IMG/VR virus record: IMGVR_UViG_3300033148_006239
Span: 41,325 to 105,324 of that record
Direction: 5' to 3' (one strand)
Length of the DNA stretch: 64,000 nt
From: a virus
Below the pieces are notes generated by a model. That model was not told the DNA's origin. It saw only the letters and a list, made by a program, of their open reading frames with translations, and did no database searches. Of this stretch, positions 7,293 to 15,201 are shown one piece after another (the first letter of the stretch is position 1; the number at the start of each line of letters is the position of its first letter). Made by a program: the position numbers and the translations under genes.

Positions 7293-7727
7293 TTATTCTT
7301 CTTGTTCAGGTAACATAATAAATATCTCATCTATCTCATTGATAATATCACCTTCATATGACATCCAATCTGCTACCTTTTTAACTAAAACACCTAATCT
7401 TTGAATATTTAATTCAAGATATTCTATTCTTGAATCAAGACCTTCAATCTGTTTATCTTGATCTTCAGCCGTAGTAAGTAAAAGTTCACTATCACCTAAT
7501 AGTGAATCATATCTTTTTTTTACTTTACTTAATTCTTTTTCATTTATAGCAATTTCATCTTTTAAAGTATTAATTAGTTTATTAGCATCATTTAATTCAA
7601 TGTTTAATTGTGCTAATTCTTCTTTACCAGAACATTGAGATGTAACACATATCAATACTCCTACAAAAAATAATATTACTATTAATAGTGTCATATCTAT
7701 AATTTTTTTTCTTGTCTTGTAATTCAT
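7293..7727 (-). CDS. Membrane-anchored coiled-coil protein, i-spanin-like
   Basis: A 144-residue protein with a basic N-terminus, one transmembrane segment (about residues 11-31) and a long heptad-rich coiled coil (about 35-115), ending in an acidic tail. The topology is that of Rz-type inner-membrane spanins or of membrane-tethered phage accessory proteins. It is far from the lysis cassette at 12.5-15 kb, which has its own candidate, so the role is open. A strong GGAGGG Shine-Dalgarno precedes the ATG at 7727, adjacent to the exonuclease stop. Confidence 0.6.
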   Translation of the reverse strand: MNYKTRKKIIDMTLLIVILFFVGVLICVTSQCSGKEELAQLNIELNDANKLINTLKDEIAINEKELSKVKKRYDSLLGDSELLLTTAEDQDKQIEGLDSRIEYLELNIQRLGVLVKKVADWMSYEGDIINEIDEIFIMLPEQEE

Positions 7728-8816
7728 TTATCCCTCCAAATGTTTGAAACTTCTAAGAAATTTTGTATATTGATCTTTTATTTTCTTTAATTCATAATAA
7801 TCTAATAACTCGAATGATCTTTTAGAATTTACATTTCTTTTAGTAACATTTACATCGACATATCTCATTTTCACGAGTTTATAATTTTTAATAATATGTT
7901 GTTTATTCTTTTTAATAATATCATCTTTACAATTGCGTATTAAATCTTTTACATTTTTATATTCTTTTGCATAATTCATAGATATTTTTTTATCAAACCC
8001 GTTAACTTTTTCTATTACATCTCCTTTTTGACCCATCAAAGAATTATAAATTAACCAACTATAATCATGTGGCTTTCTTAAAAATACATTATTATTATTC
8101 CCTTTCGGATGCATAACATGTATTTGTTTATTTACAATTTGATCAAAATCATCATCGTTGCTAATAACTAAAATTAATTCATCGTTACTTAATCTCTTAG
8201 ACAATTTCTTTGCAGCACTATAACATAAATCATCTGATTCATACCCATCTAATGCTATTGAAGTAATTCCAAAATAATTAAAATACTGATGAAGAGTTTC
8301 AATTTGAATAGACAATTGATCCTCATCAGTATATTTTGATCCATCTCTGTTAGATTTGTAATTCTTATCAATTTCCCTTCTGAAATTGAATCTAGAATCC
8401 CAACAAACAATTAAATGATCAACATTGTTTTTCATTGCTTGTGATAATATAGTATTTAAAGCTCCATGTATAATACCAGTTTTTTCACCTTTTGTTGTTT
8501 TCCATTGATTAAACGGTGGTCTTTTATATCTGAAGACTAAATTATTACCATCAAATATTATAGCCTTATATGTTTTTAATTGTTCTATATTCATATTAAA
8601 TTTCCTGCATATTTCTTTTCTAATTGATTTAACACTTTGACAACTTGTATGAGCTAAATAAATAATCTCATGTGTAATTTTATTATGTATTGCAATTGAA
8701 GGATACTTATAATGTTTAACAATTGCAATAAAATATTTTGAATCAAAATCTTCACACTTTCTAATTATATTAATTAAGCTAATACATCTTTTTGTTAAAG
8801 ACTTTTTTCTTTTCAT
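7728..8816 (-). CDS. 5'-3' exonuclease / flap endonuclease (FEN family) with N-terminal extension
   Basis: Structure-specific nuclease for primer removal or DNA turnover. The catalytic core starts at about residue 84 with AIIFDGNNLVFR (D89). It continues with VCWDSRFNFRRE, DGYESDDLC (acidic metal cluster), LVISNDDDFDQ, and GDVIEKVNGFDKK in place of the helix-hairpin-helix GDxSDNIPG. This is the motif order of T5 and T7 gp6-type exonucleases and of the DNA polymerase I 5' nuclease. About 80 residues before the core are extra, basic, and unrelated to anything I recognise. Total length is 362. It is encoded downstream of the helicase gene. Confidence 0.88.
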   Translation of the reverse strand: MKRKKSLTKRCISLINIIRKCEDFDSKYFIAIVKHYKYPSIAIHNKITHEIIYLAHTSCQSVKSIRKEICRKFNMNIEQLKTYKAIIFDGNNLVFRYKRPPFNQWKTTKGEKTGIIHGALNTILSQAMKNNVDHLIVCWDSRFNFRREIDKNYKSNRDGSKYTDEDQLSIQIETLHQYFNYFGITSIALDGYESDDLCYSAAKKLSKRLSNDELILVISNDDDFDQIVNKQIHVMHPKGNNNNVFLRKPHDYSWLIYNSLMGQKGDVIEKVNGFDKKISMNYAKEYKNVKDLIRNCKDDIIKKNKQHIIKNYKLVKMRYVDVNVTKRNVNSKRSFELLDYYELKKIKDQYTKFLRSFKHLEG

Positions 8817-8855
8817 AAAATAATAACAACTTAATTAATATTTTAACATTAAAAA

Positions 8856-10232
8856 TTATAAATCATCTAAACTTTCTATCTGAACTATTTCATCGTTAAT
8901 TAACATAATATCAAATTGTGGCCTAAGTAAAATTGGTTTAAATCTTTCTCCATCTCTTGTTTTAATCAATTGTAATTGCATTGTTCCTTCTAGTTTATTA
9001 TCTTTTGTTTGTTTTAGTCCATAAACAATAGAAGAATTTTCAACTGTCCCTCTTGAATATTTTATATGTTGTGTATCTAAAAACTCAACCTTTTTTGATT
9101 CATCGGTCAATTGACAAGGCGTTATTACAGGTATACCTTTCCCATTTAAATTACCAGATAACTTTCTTAATCCCCATGATATATCAGCTTGAGCCAATGC
9201 ATCTCTTGACGATGCTTTATTATCGTCACCTGCATACATTAAATTTAAATAGTCAACAATTATTTCGTCTGCTTCTTCGTTATATTCATCTTGTATTTCA
9301 TAAATTAAATTTTCAATATTATCTACGGTACAATCATTTGTTAAATGAACAATTTCTAACCAATTCTTTTGAGTCTCTTTTAATAATTTAATTGACTTTT
9401 TCCATTTATCAAAATCATTTTGTATAAAATCCCCTAGTCTAAACTTTGTATATTGTATACCTGTTAATCTTGATTCAATTCTAAATTGAACTTGATGTTT
9501 TCTCATTTCTAATGAAAATAGAATTACATTTTTACCAGCAAGATAAGCATTTGCTGCTAAATTTTCAACAAAAATACTTTTTCCTATATTTGTCTCACCT
9601 CCAATTAAAATTAATTCATCTGCCATAAATCCACCTGTAATATTGTCCAATTTAGTAATTCCAGATGGTATTCCAATACAACCTTCACCGGATTCATATT
9701 TTTCTTTTCTTTCTTTTACAACTGCAACTCTTTCTTTATAGTCTTTTAAAAACTCACCCCTTGAATTGTCTCTAGATTCTGATATATCAATTCTTGATGC
9801 TTCACTTAATATTTTTTTTGCATTATCATTATCAAAAGATCCATCTTCGTCTACTGAATTTATTACTAATTTAACTTTATTAAAAATTTCTCTTGATTCA
9901 CATAATTTTTTAAGAACATTAAGTAATTCATTTATTGAATTATCATCATGTTTTTCTAAATCTACATTATAAACTTTTTCAACAAACTTAGAATAATTTT
10001 TAAATTTATTTCCTACTTTATTCTTAACTAAAATAGTAAATGATTCTTTATCATAATGAATATTTTTCTTTTGTACTAAAGAGAGAAATGATCTAAAAGG
10101 TGATATTGTAAAATAATTCTTCTTTAAATGTTTCTTGAAAATATTATTTTTTCTCAAAACATAAGCGATTATTATTTTTTCAGCAGATATATTTCTAAAA
10201 TGTGATTCTTCGGCTTTTTCTTCTATATTCAT
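8856..10232 (-). CDS. Replicative DNA helicase, DnaB-like
   Basis: Hexameric replicative helicase. The N-terminal 150 residues match the DnaB N-domain in size. The RecA-like core begins at about 190 with GIPSGITKLDNITGGF. The Walker A is GGETNIGKS (211-219), followed by ILFSLEMRKHQVQFR (the DnaB motif 1a), a Walker B region ending IVDYLNLM, and the motif 4-type TPCQLT. The C-terminus carries KTRDGE, the typical DnaB arginine-finger region. At 458 residues it is full length. Its ATG overlaps the stop of the upstream 76-residue gene (TAATG). It presumably acts with the DnaC-like loader encoded 0.5 kb upstream. Confidence 0.93.
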   Translation of the reverse strand: MNIEEKAEESHFRNISAEKIIIAYVLRKNNIFKKHLKKNYFTISPFRSFLSLVQKKNIHYDKESFTILVKNKVGNKFKNYSKFVEKVYNVDLEKHDDNSINELLNVLKKLCESREIFNKVKLVINSVDEDGSFDNDNAKKILSEASRIDISESRDNSRGEFLKDYKERVAVVKERKEKYESGEGCIGIPSGITKLDNITGGFMADELILIGGETNIGKSIFVENLAANAYLAGKNVILFSLEMRKHQVQFRIESRLTGIQYTKFRLGDFIQNDFDKWKKSIKLLKETQKNWLEIVHLTNDCTVDNIENLIYEIQDEYNEEADEIIVDYLNLMYAGDDNKASSRDALAQADISWGLRKLSGNLNGKGIPVITPCQLTDESKKVEFLDTQHIKYSRGTVENSSIVYGLKQTKDNKLEGTMQLQLIKTRDGERFKPILLRPQFDIMLINDEIVQIESLDDL

Positions 10233-10462
10233 TAAAAATTTCTTTCATAATATTTTTTAGATTCTTCATCGCCAGGATAAAATTTTTCTTTAAAATATGA
10301 ATCACTACAAAATTCTATAAAACCATCACTATGGATAACAATCCAATCACCTAGTTCTTTAATTGAATATGTACCATCTTGCATAGTGCAAATAGTTGTA
10401 GGTTGTTTTATTATTTTAAAAGCATCGTAAATTTTTACATCTCTTTTTTTAAATTTAGCCAT
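10232..10462 (-). CDS. Small protein resembling the phage PGDYG-type domain
   Basis: A 76-residue protein with the pattern GTYSIKELGDWIV, then DGFIEFCSDSYFKEKF, which resembles a small domain found in many phages (GDW-V-x-PDG-CxD-F--TY). Function is unknown. An AGGAG Shine-Dalgarno precedes its ATG, and it is translationally coupled to the helicase gene through TAATG. Confidence 0.6.
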   Translation of the reverse strand: MAKFKKRDVKIYDAFKIIKQPTTICTMQDGTYSIKELGDWIVIHSDGFIEFCSDSYFKEKFYPGDEESKKYYERNF

Positions 10463-10482
10463 TGATTTCTCCTTATAACAAA

Positions 10483-10692
10483 CTATATACTTTGATAATC
10501 AGATTTTTGTATAGTTTTTATAGAAATTTCATAATTAATATTTAATACTACACCACAATGTATACAACAACAATCAAACCAACCATAAGGATTTTTTGTT
10601 TTATATTCACGAAAAATTATATCATAGTCAAAAATTTCATCTGCTTCTTTTAAATCAAATTCTTTATTGCATTCAAAACATTTAATTTTCAT
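10483..10692 (-). CDS. Small zinc-ribbon protein
   Basis: A 69-residue protein with KCFECNKEF at the N-terminus and CCCIHCG in the middle, a two-knuckle zinc ribbon. Context is the replication operon between loader and helicase genes. The ATG at 10692 follows AAAGGAT. No specific function can be read. Confidence 0.65.
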   Translation of the reverse strand: MKIKCFECNKEFDLKEADEIFDYDIIFREYKTKNPYGWFDCCCIHCGVVLNINYEISIKTIQKSDYQSI

Positions 10693-10703
10693 TATTTTAT
10701 CCT

Positions 10704-11477
10704 TTACTCATATAATGTTTGATAATATTTATGATATATTGAAGCATATTTTATTATATGATTACTTTTCATATAATCATCTATTTGAACTTCTTCATTC
10801 TTATGAGATAATGATTCATCACCATGATCAATCTCTTTCAAATTTCTATTCATAATAGATACAATTGAAAAATCACCAAATATATCTTCACCTGTTTGCA
10901 TATCACTATTAGAACATACAAATATAGGACAATTATTCATAAATTTATTTCTTAAAAATGTTTCAACTTCTCTTAAAACAAAATCACTACCTTTTTTAAT
11001 ATAAACTTTATCAAATTCATCTACTAATAATACGTCTGCATTTTTTATCATATATAAATACATAGCAGTACTATCATCTGGTTCATTAGACATTTCATTG
11101 TATAATGCATTTACATAATTACTCAATAAAAAATAAACTACCTTTTTACCTCTCGTCATAAATCTTTTGCCTATTTCACACAATGTAGTTGTTTTACCTA
11201 CCGAATAATCACCATAAATAAAAAATCCTCTGCCATTTATGTAATTCTCTTCAAAATTACTAAAATATTTCTTTATTTCATCTTTTAAAACTAAATCATA
11301 ATTTACATGCCAAAATTCTTTAGGTATCTTACTTTTATATAATTCTTTTAACCATCTAAACGCCTGCATACAATCACAATCATCTTTCTTATAAAATCCT
11401 AATCCTTTACATTGTTTATGATTATCTACTATTTTTGTCTTTAAAAACTTTAAATAATCAAGATCTTTTTTTGTCAT
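10704..11477 (-). CDS. DnaC/IstB-like AAA+ helicase loader
   Basis: ATPase that probably loads the DnaB-like helicase. Walker A is GDYSVGKTT (89-97) and Walker B is VLLVDEFD (149-156), followed by sensor-1 CSNSD. N-terminal cysteines (C23, C34, C36) resemble the zinc-binding region of DnaC/DnaI-type loaders. Length of 257 matches DnaC. It overlaps the upstream 69-residue zinc protein by 20 nt. It shares the operon with helicase, exonuclease and primase genes. An IstB-type transposition helper is the alternative for this fold, but no transposase is present. Confidence 0.85.
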   Translation of the reverse strand: MTKKDLDYLKFLKTKIVDNHKQCKGLGFYKKDDCDCMQAFRWLKELYKSKIPKEFWHVNYDLVLKDEIKKYFSNFEENYINGRGFFIYGDYSVGKTTTLCEIGKRFMTRGKKVVYFLLSNYVNALYNEMSNEPDDSTAMYLYMIKNADVLLVDEFDKVYIKKGSDFVLREVETFLRNKFMNNCPIFVCSNSDMQTGEDIFGDFSIVSIMNRNLKEIDHGDESLSHKNEEVQIDDYMKSNHIIKYASIYHKYYQTLYE

Positions 11478-11667
11478 CTAATTTTGCCTTCATATTATCT
11501 ATAATTTCTTTATCAAACATTGCAGCACAATTGACACATACATAACAGTTAAATATATTTTCTACTATTTCTTTGTGATACATATAAGGTCTTGTTATTG
11601 GTTTCTCTGTCAATTCCTTATATCCACAAATAGGACAAGGATAATTAAATTCATTTTCTTTTGTCAT
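11458..11667 (-). CDS. Small zinc-finger protein
   Basis: A 69-residue protein with PCPICGY near the start and CYVCVNC in the middle, a probable zinc ribbon, plus a Lys-rich tail. Its stop lies inside the start of the helicase-loader gene. Function unknown. Confidence 0.65.
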   Translation of the reverse strand: MTKENEFNYPCPICGYKELTEKPITRPYMYHKEIVENIFNCYVCVNCAAMFDKEIIDNMKAKLDDKKRS

Positions 11668-11877
11668 TTAAAACTCATTATCTACTATTTTCTGAATTTC
11701 ATTATTAATACGATCCCACCATTCATCAAATGTTTCGTTTAGTTTATAACTTAAAAAATCAAATGAATCTTGAACTATATCTTGTTCATTAAAAAACCAA
11801 TTTATAAGCTGTTTATCTACCATTTTAGCTCTTTGATATCTAACTCTTCTTTCACTTGAGCTTTCTTCTGAAATCAT
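11668..11877 (-). CDS. Small protein sharing the C-terminal motif of the tape-measure protein
   Basis: A 69-residue protein that I cannot assign to a family. Residues 8-26 (ERRVRYQRAKMVDKQLINW, starting at the E of SSERR) closely match the C-terminus of the tape-measure protein encoded at 30612-35264 (ERRTRIQRSKIVDKQFQNW): ERR-x-R-x-QR-x-K-x-VDKQ-x2-NW is shared. The rest is helical and acidic (FDEWWDRINNEIQKIV). The shared segment suggests binding to the same partner as the tape-measure end, for example a baseplate or tail-tip protein or a host membrane factor; this is inference. It lies directly upstream of a zinc-protein gene in the replication operon, far from tail genes. Confidence 0.65.
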   Translation of the reverse strand: MISEESSSERRVRYQRAKMVDKQLINWFFNEQDIVQDSFDFLSYKLNETFDEWWDRINNEIQKIVDNEF

Positions 11878-11898
11878 TCGTCTAAACCTTGTTTTGCA

Positions 11899-11997
11899 TC
11901 AAATCAAAATTACTGTCGTATAAAATACTGACCAAATAATAATTAACAATATTATAAGTATTTTAACACATTTATTTTTAATTCCATTACCATTCAT
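11899..11997 (-). CDS. Very small membrane peptide (32 aa)
   Basis: A 32-codon ORF starting ATG AAT GGT, with a strong GGAG Shine-Dalgarno six bases before the ATG and directly following the stop of the 110-residue gene. The peptide has a basic N-terminus (IKNKCVK) and then one uninterrupted hydrophobic segment to its end. Possible small membrane effector. No homologue is recognisable at this length. Confidence 0.5.
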   Translation of the reverse strand: MNGNGIKNKCVKILIILLIIIWSVFYTTVILI

Positions 11998-12330
11998 TTA
12001 CTTCTCCAATATATCTATTGCATAATCTAAATATTCTACAATAGATTTATCAACATTGATATCAATATCATATTTGAATGATTTCATGTGGCTTATACTA
12101 AGATGAAATTCTTTCAATTCATTTATTTTATAGATTAATTTTAATTTCTCTATATTAGAAATATTATCTACATTTAGTTTCTTAATCTCAAAAGTCCGTG
12201 CATGATTTTTAAAAATCTTTAAAGAGATTGCATCTGTATCTAAAGAAAGTTTAAGAATCTGCCAACTATTCTTTGTAATTCTTTTTGATTTGATACAATC
12301 TATTGTTTTAAGATAAAAATTTAGATTCAT
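11998..12330 (-). CDS. Hypothetical protein
   Basis: A 110-residue protein that I do not recognise; mixed strand and helix by eye, Lys/Ile/Asn-rich, with no cysteine motif or membrane segment. It has an excellent AAGGTAT Shine-Dalgarno. It is the first gene after a 129-base gap that follows the lysis cassette, so it may begin a new transcript. Confidence 0.6.
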   Translation of the reverse strand: MNLNFYLKTIDCIKSKRITKNSWQILKLSLDTDAISLKIFKNHARTFEIKKLNVDNISNIEKLKLIYKINELKEFHLSISHMKSFKYDIDINVDKSIVEYLDYAIDILEK

Positions 12331-12459
12331 TTTATACCTTAGTTTCTCAATTTCTTTTCATTTAAAGACGTAGTGAAACGTAATATTATATATTGATAAG
12401 ATTTTTTCTTGGACGGCTATTGAATATAACATCAAAGTTGACTTTTTAACATGCGTGTT

Positions 12460-12990
12460 TTAAAAAAGTGATAAATTTACTTTAATACCAAAAGAATATA
12501 TTACAGAATTAAATAACGCATATCCTAAATTTCCAAAGACACCAACTTTTAACCTTTTATATTGTATAGGCATCCAGCTCAATCCTGCTGATCCAAAGTA
12601 ATATTGATTGAACCCTATATGTGTAAATATATCAAAGTTCAAAAGTGGATTCTTCTTGCGACTTAAAACTTCAATTAAAACAATCATTGTTTCTATTTCA
12701 TTAACTAAGTCATCTATTGTATTAACTTTTTCTTCTAGCAATAAGATACTTTTACTGAATTCTGTAGCCATTAATTCATGTTTACTATTAAGTAATTCAA
12801 AATCATTTAATAAAATAGAATATGTACCATTTAAATTATCATATTTCTGTGCTAAATCAATGTATTCATTATATAACAGTGTATAACATTGTTTTAATTC
12901 TTCGTGATTTTCTAAATCAACTTCAGGGTACAGAAGGTCTGAAATCATTAATAACACTATTGATATAATCAATATTATTACTTGTTTCAT
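12460..12990 (-). CDS. Lysis-cassette protein: signal/anchor, coiled coil and beta-rich C-terminus (spanin-like candidate)
   Basis: A 176-residue protein with a hydrophobic N-terminus (residues 3-20), a coiled coil (about 28-105) and a Gly/aromatic-rich C-terminal part (about 115-176) ending in Phe. That end resembles a membrane-inserted beta segment. The gene starts inside the upstream TM/coiled-coil gene and overlaps it by 68 nt in another frame, with a clear AAGGA Shine-Dalgarno, an arrangement reminiscent of Rz/Rz1 spanin pairs. There is no lipobox Cys, so it is not a classical o-spanin. A role in outer-membrane disruption is inference. Confidence 0.6.
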   Translation of the reverse strand: MKQVIILIISIVLLMISDLLYPEVDLENHEELKQCYTLLYNEYIDLAQKYDNLNGTYSILLNDFELLNSKHELMATEFSKSILLLEEKVNTIDDLVNEIETMIVLIEVLSRKKNPLLNFDIFTHIGFNQYYFGSAGLSWMPIQYKRLKVGVFGNLGYALFNSVIYSFGIKVNLSLF

Positions 12991-13309
12991 GTAAAATTTC
13001 CTTATAATTTTTAATCTTTTCTAAATTTTCATAAGCGAATTGCAATTCGTTATTAATATACTTAACTGTATTTGCTATATATTCGATATCACATTTTTGT
13101 TTTTCTAAAATATTATTAATTTTTATATCAAGTCTATTTAGATTCGCATTGACATAATCATCGTTAGTAATATTTTTATCATCATATAAAGTAAAATTTC
13201 CTCTTATAAGCCATCCAATAAATAATAATACGATAATTCCTATTATAACTAATACAATTTTGAAATATTTTTTATTTGTTTTAAAATATGTTTCATCTAA
13301 ATTGATCAT
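12923..13309 (-). CDS. i-spanin-like membrane/coiled-coil protein
   Basis: A 128-residue type II membrane protein with a cytoplasmic N-terminus (about 16 residues), a transmembrane segment (about 17-37) and a periplasmic helical coiled coil (about 55-120). The topology and its place after endolysin, holin and XhlA-like genes fit an inner-membrane spanin subunit. Translation is coupled to the upstream gene at 13309 (1-nt overlap) with an AAAGGAAC Shine-Dalgarno. The last 68 nt also encode the start of the next gene. Confidence 0.65.
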   Translation of the reverse strand: MINLDETYFKTNKKYFKIVLVIIGIIVLLFIGWLIRGNFTLYDDKNITNDDYVNANLNRLDIKINNILEKQKCDIEYIANTVKYINNELQFAYENLEKIKNYKEILHETSNNIDYINSVINDFRPSVP

Positions 13310-13776
13310 TAACGTTCCTTTCTAATATCTTCTATTAAAAGCTCTATTAATTTATCAATTTTATCATCTTTATTATTTGTTTCTGGCGTATAAAAGATAG
13401 TAAAAAATGATATTATAAATGCAATTAAAACGCCACCAATGACAGAAGCCCAAATTCCCATTCTCCATTTTTGTTTTTTTTCTATATCTGTATCTTTTTG
13501 TTCTATTATTTTAACTCTATTTACTAAATCGTTTGTTTTACTTGTGAGTTCTTTATAGCCTTCACATGTTTCATAAGGTTGCTGAAACGCACCCGCTGTT
13601 AATTCATCTTTTAAGCTTTGTATTAATTTTCTTATTTCTTGAAATTCACTTGTTGCACTTTCTTTATTCTGAAGAAGAAAGTTTACATTTTCTTCTAATG
13701 CTGTTAATTTTTTATCTAAATCATTGATCTTACTAAAAATCTTGCCAATTGTATGGGTTGTTTCAGCATCTGTCAT
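13309..13776 (-). CDS. XhlA-like coiled-coil membrane protein (holin partner)
   Basis: A 155-residue protein with coiled coils (about 10-100), followed by KQKWRMGIWASVIGGVLIAF, a single transmembrane segment near residues 108-130, and an acidic C-terminal tail. This is the pattern of XhlA-type haemolysin-associated proteins (coiled coil, then KW-R, then TM), which help holins in PBSX-type phages. It lies between the putative holin and the spanin-like genes, sharing one nucleotide with each neighbour. Confidence 0.65.
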   Translation of the reverse strand: MTDAETTHTIGKIFSKINDLDKKLTALEENVNFLLQNKESATSEFQEIRKLIQSLKDELTAGAFQQPYETCEGYKELTSKTNDLVNRVKIIEQKDTDIEKKQKWRMGIWASVIGGVLIAFIISFFTIFYTPETNNKDDKIDKLIELLIEDIRKER

Positions 13777-14183
13777 TATTTTTTCCCTATGAACTTTTGT
13801 AAGAGATCAGTAATCGCTTTAGTATCTATTTTTTCTGTACTTTTTAATGCTTTAAGTAAGCCAGTAAGACCTACAAATGTACTTAGTGTCATCCACCACC
13901 ATTGATATTTATCAATAAATATTCCAAGAGTCTCTATAGCTTTTTTAAAATGTTCAGCACCAGTAATTAAATACAATATCATGCTTATTAAAAACACTAT
14001 AAAAATTAACAAAAACGTTATAATAGAAGTGAATTTACCAACCTTTTTAATTCTCATTGTTAAAATTTCAGAATCTTTTTTTAATTTATCTAAATCTGTT
14101 TCATCTATATCAATATCAACTTTTTTTATTTCTTTGTCTTTATCGTCTTTAAATGTTATATTCATTTTAGCAAATTTTTCCAT
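13776..14183 (-). CDS. Putative holin
   Basis: A 135-residue protein with a charged N-terminal region, a strong transmembrane segment at about 49-74 and a second hydrophobic segment near 93-112, ending in a Lys-rich tail. It directly follows the endolysin gene with a 22-nt overlap and precedes the XhlA-like gene, the typical holin position. Assignment is by topology and context only, since holins share little sequence. Confidence 0.6.
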   Translation of the reverse strand: MEKFAKMNITFKDDKDKEIKKVDIDIDETDLDKLKKDSEILTMRIKKVGKFTSIITFLLIFIVFLISMILYLITGAEHFKKAIETLGIFIDKYQWWWMTLSTFVGLTGLLKALKSTEKIDTKAITDLLQKFIGKK

Positions 14184-14947
14184 GTGTTTTTACCTACAAT
14201 ACCATCAGAAGTTAAATCATTGTTCTCCTGAAATTTTTTGACAGCCTTTGAAGTGTTTTTACCAAAAACCCCATCAAAATCTAAACCTAATAGCATTTGA
14301 ATATCCTTGACATTATTCTGGATCGTACCAAACCTTAATGTTGGGTTAAAATTACATTGATCATCTAAAAAATTTAAATAATCTTTGCCATGCCATACTG
14401 TAAATGGAAATTCATCTTCATAACTCATATCGGCATAATTCATTAAAGATTTCCAATAATTACCATTCCAGCCACCAAAGGGTCCTAAACATCCTGCACT
14501 ATTTTTACCAATATTTTCTCCTATACCCATTGCATGGCAATTGACACCTGTATTTCTAGCATATTCAAAAATATCACCATCATCTATTATATAGTTTCGA
14601 TTATAGTCTCTAACGATCCATATTTTTTCATCTTTTGCACGTAGTGCTTTGTATTTTCTATGATGTAACCCTTTAACAAATTTATGTTGTCCAAATGCTA
14701 CATGTGCTGTACCTTTTGAATTTAATGGATTTTCTGAATAATATAATCCGGGATCAACTGTTCCGGGCATTATTTCTATTATATCGTCTTTTAAACATAT
14801 AATTAAATCATTATATTTATCAATTTCATCATTATTAACAATAATTCTATCTCTATTACATGTAACACCTTTTAGACATAAAATATTTAATTGATTTCTT
14901 TCGATATATTCAAAAGACAATGCTTTAATAAATTCTGCAAAAAACAT
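14162..14947 (-). CDS. Endolysin: L,D-transpeptidase-like (YkuD-type) catalytic domain plus peptidoglycan-binding domain
   Basis: Cell-wall lytic enzyme. Residues about 60-165 contain VDPGLYYSENP, KGTAHVAFGQ, WIVRDYNRN and GVNCHAMGIGENIG, then SAGCLG. The H138...SAGC153 arrangement matches the HxG...SxGC catalytic Cys motif of YkuD-like and related phage peptidases. Residues about 200-261 form a PG_binding_1 domain (VKDIQMLLGLDFDGVFGKNT, KAVKKFQENN, DGIVGKNTW). The exact bond cut cannot be stated. An AGGAG Shine-Dalgarno precedes the ATG. It opens the lysis cassette, followed by holin, XhlA-like and spanin-like genes. Confidence 0.82.
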   Translation of the reverse strand: MFFAEFIKALSFEYIERNQLNILCLKGVTCNRDRIIVNNDEIDKYNDLIICLKDDIIEIMPGTVDPGLYYSENPLNSKGTAHVAFGQHKFVKGLHHRKYKALRAKDEKIWIVRDYNRNYIIDDGDIFEYARNTGVNCHAMGIGENIGKNSAGCLGPFGGWNGNYWKSLMNYADMSYEDEFPFTVWHGKDYLNFLDDQCNFNPTLRFGTIQNNVKDIQMLLGLDFDGVFGKNTSKAVKKFQENNDLTSDGIVGKNTWKNLLK

Positions 14948-14961
14948 TATTAGCTCCTAAA

Positions 14962-15201
14962 TTAAGCAGATTCTAATTCTGTAATATAAGTACTAAGTTC
15001 AGTATTTGTTCGATATGCTCCCATTTTTTCCCATGCAACATCGGCAACACCCTGAACTGTAGCCAGCGCTGTTGCTTCATCAATTGCATCAACCATAATT
15101 GAAGCTACCATAGTCATACGTTTTTCTTCGATAATATCTACCATCCATTTATCGGTATATATATCGGTTCTTAATTGGTATAGTTTTAATGTGAAAGTCA
15201 T
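14962..15201 (-). CDS. Hypothetical protein between fibre-like gene and endolysin
   Basis: A 79-residue protein beginning MTFTLKLYQLRT, rich in Ala/Thr/Val in its second half. I do not recognise it. It is coupled to the end of the 1227-residue fibre-like gene (1-nt overlap), so it could be a small virion or fibre accessory protein. No motif is visible. Confidence 0.6.
   Translation of the reverse strand: MTFTLKLYQLRTDIYTDKWMVDIIEEKRMTMVASIMVDAIDEATALATVQGVADVAWEKMGAYRTNTELSTYITELESA

Noticed and set aside
7078-7404. Plus-strand ORF of 108 residues over the structured RNA region
   Set aside because: It runs antisense to the Lar-like and spanin-like genes, has no convincing SD and contains no domain; the base pairing of the region explains its composition better.
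10704-11477. IstB transposition helper
   Set aside because: The gene has the DnaC/IstB ATPase core, but it lies next to the helicase gene and no IstA-type transposase exists in the window.
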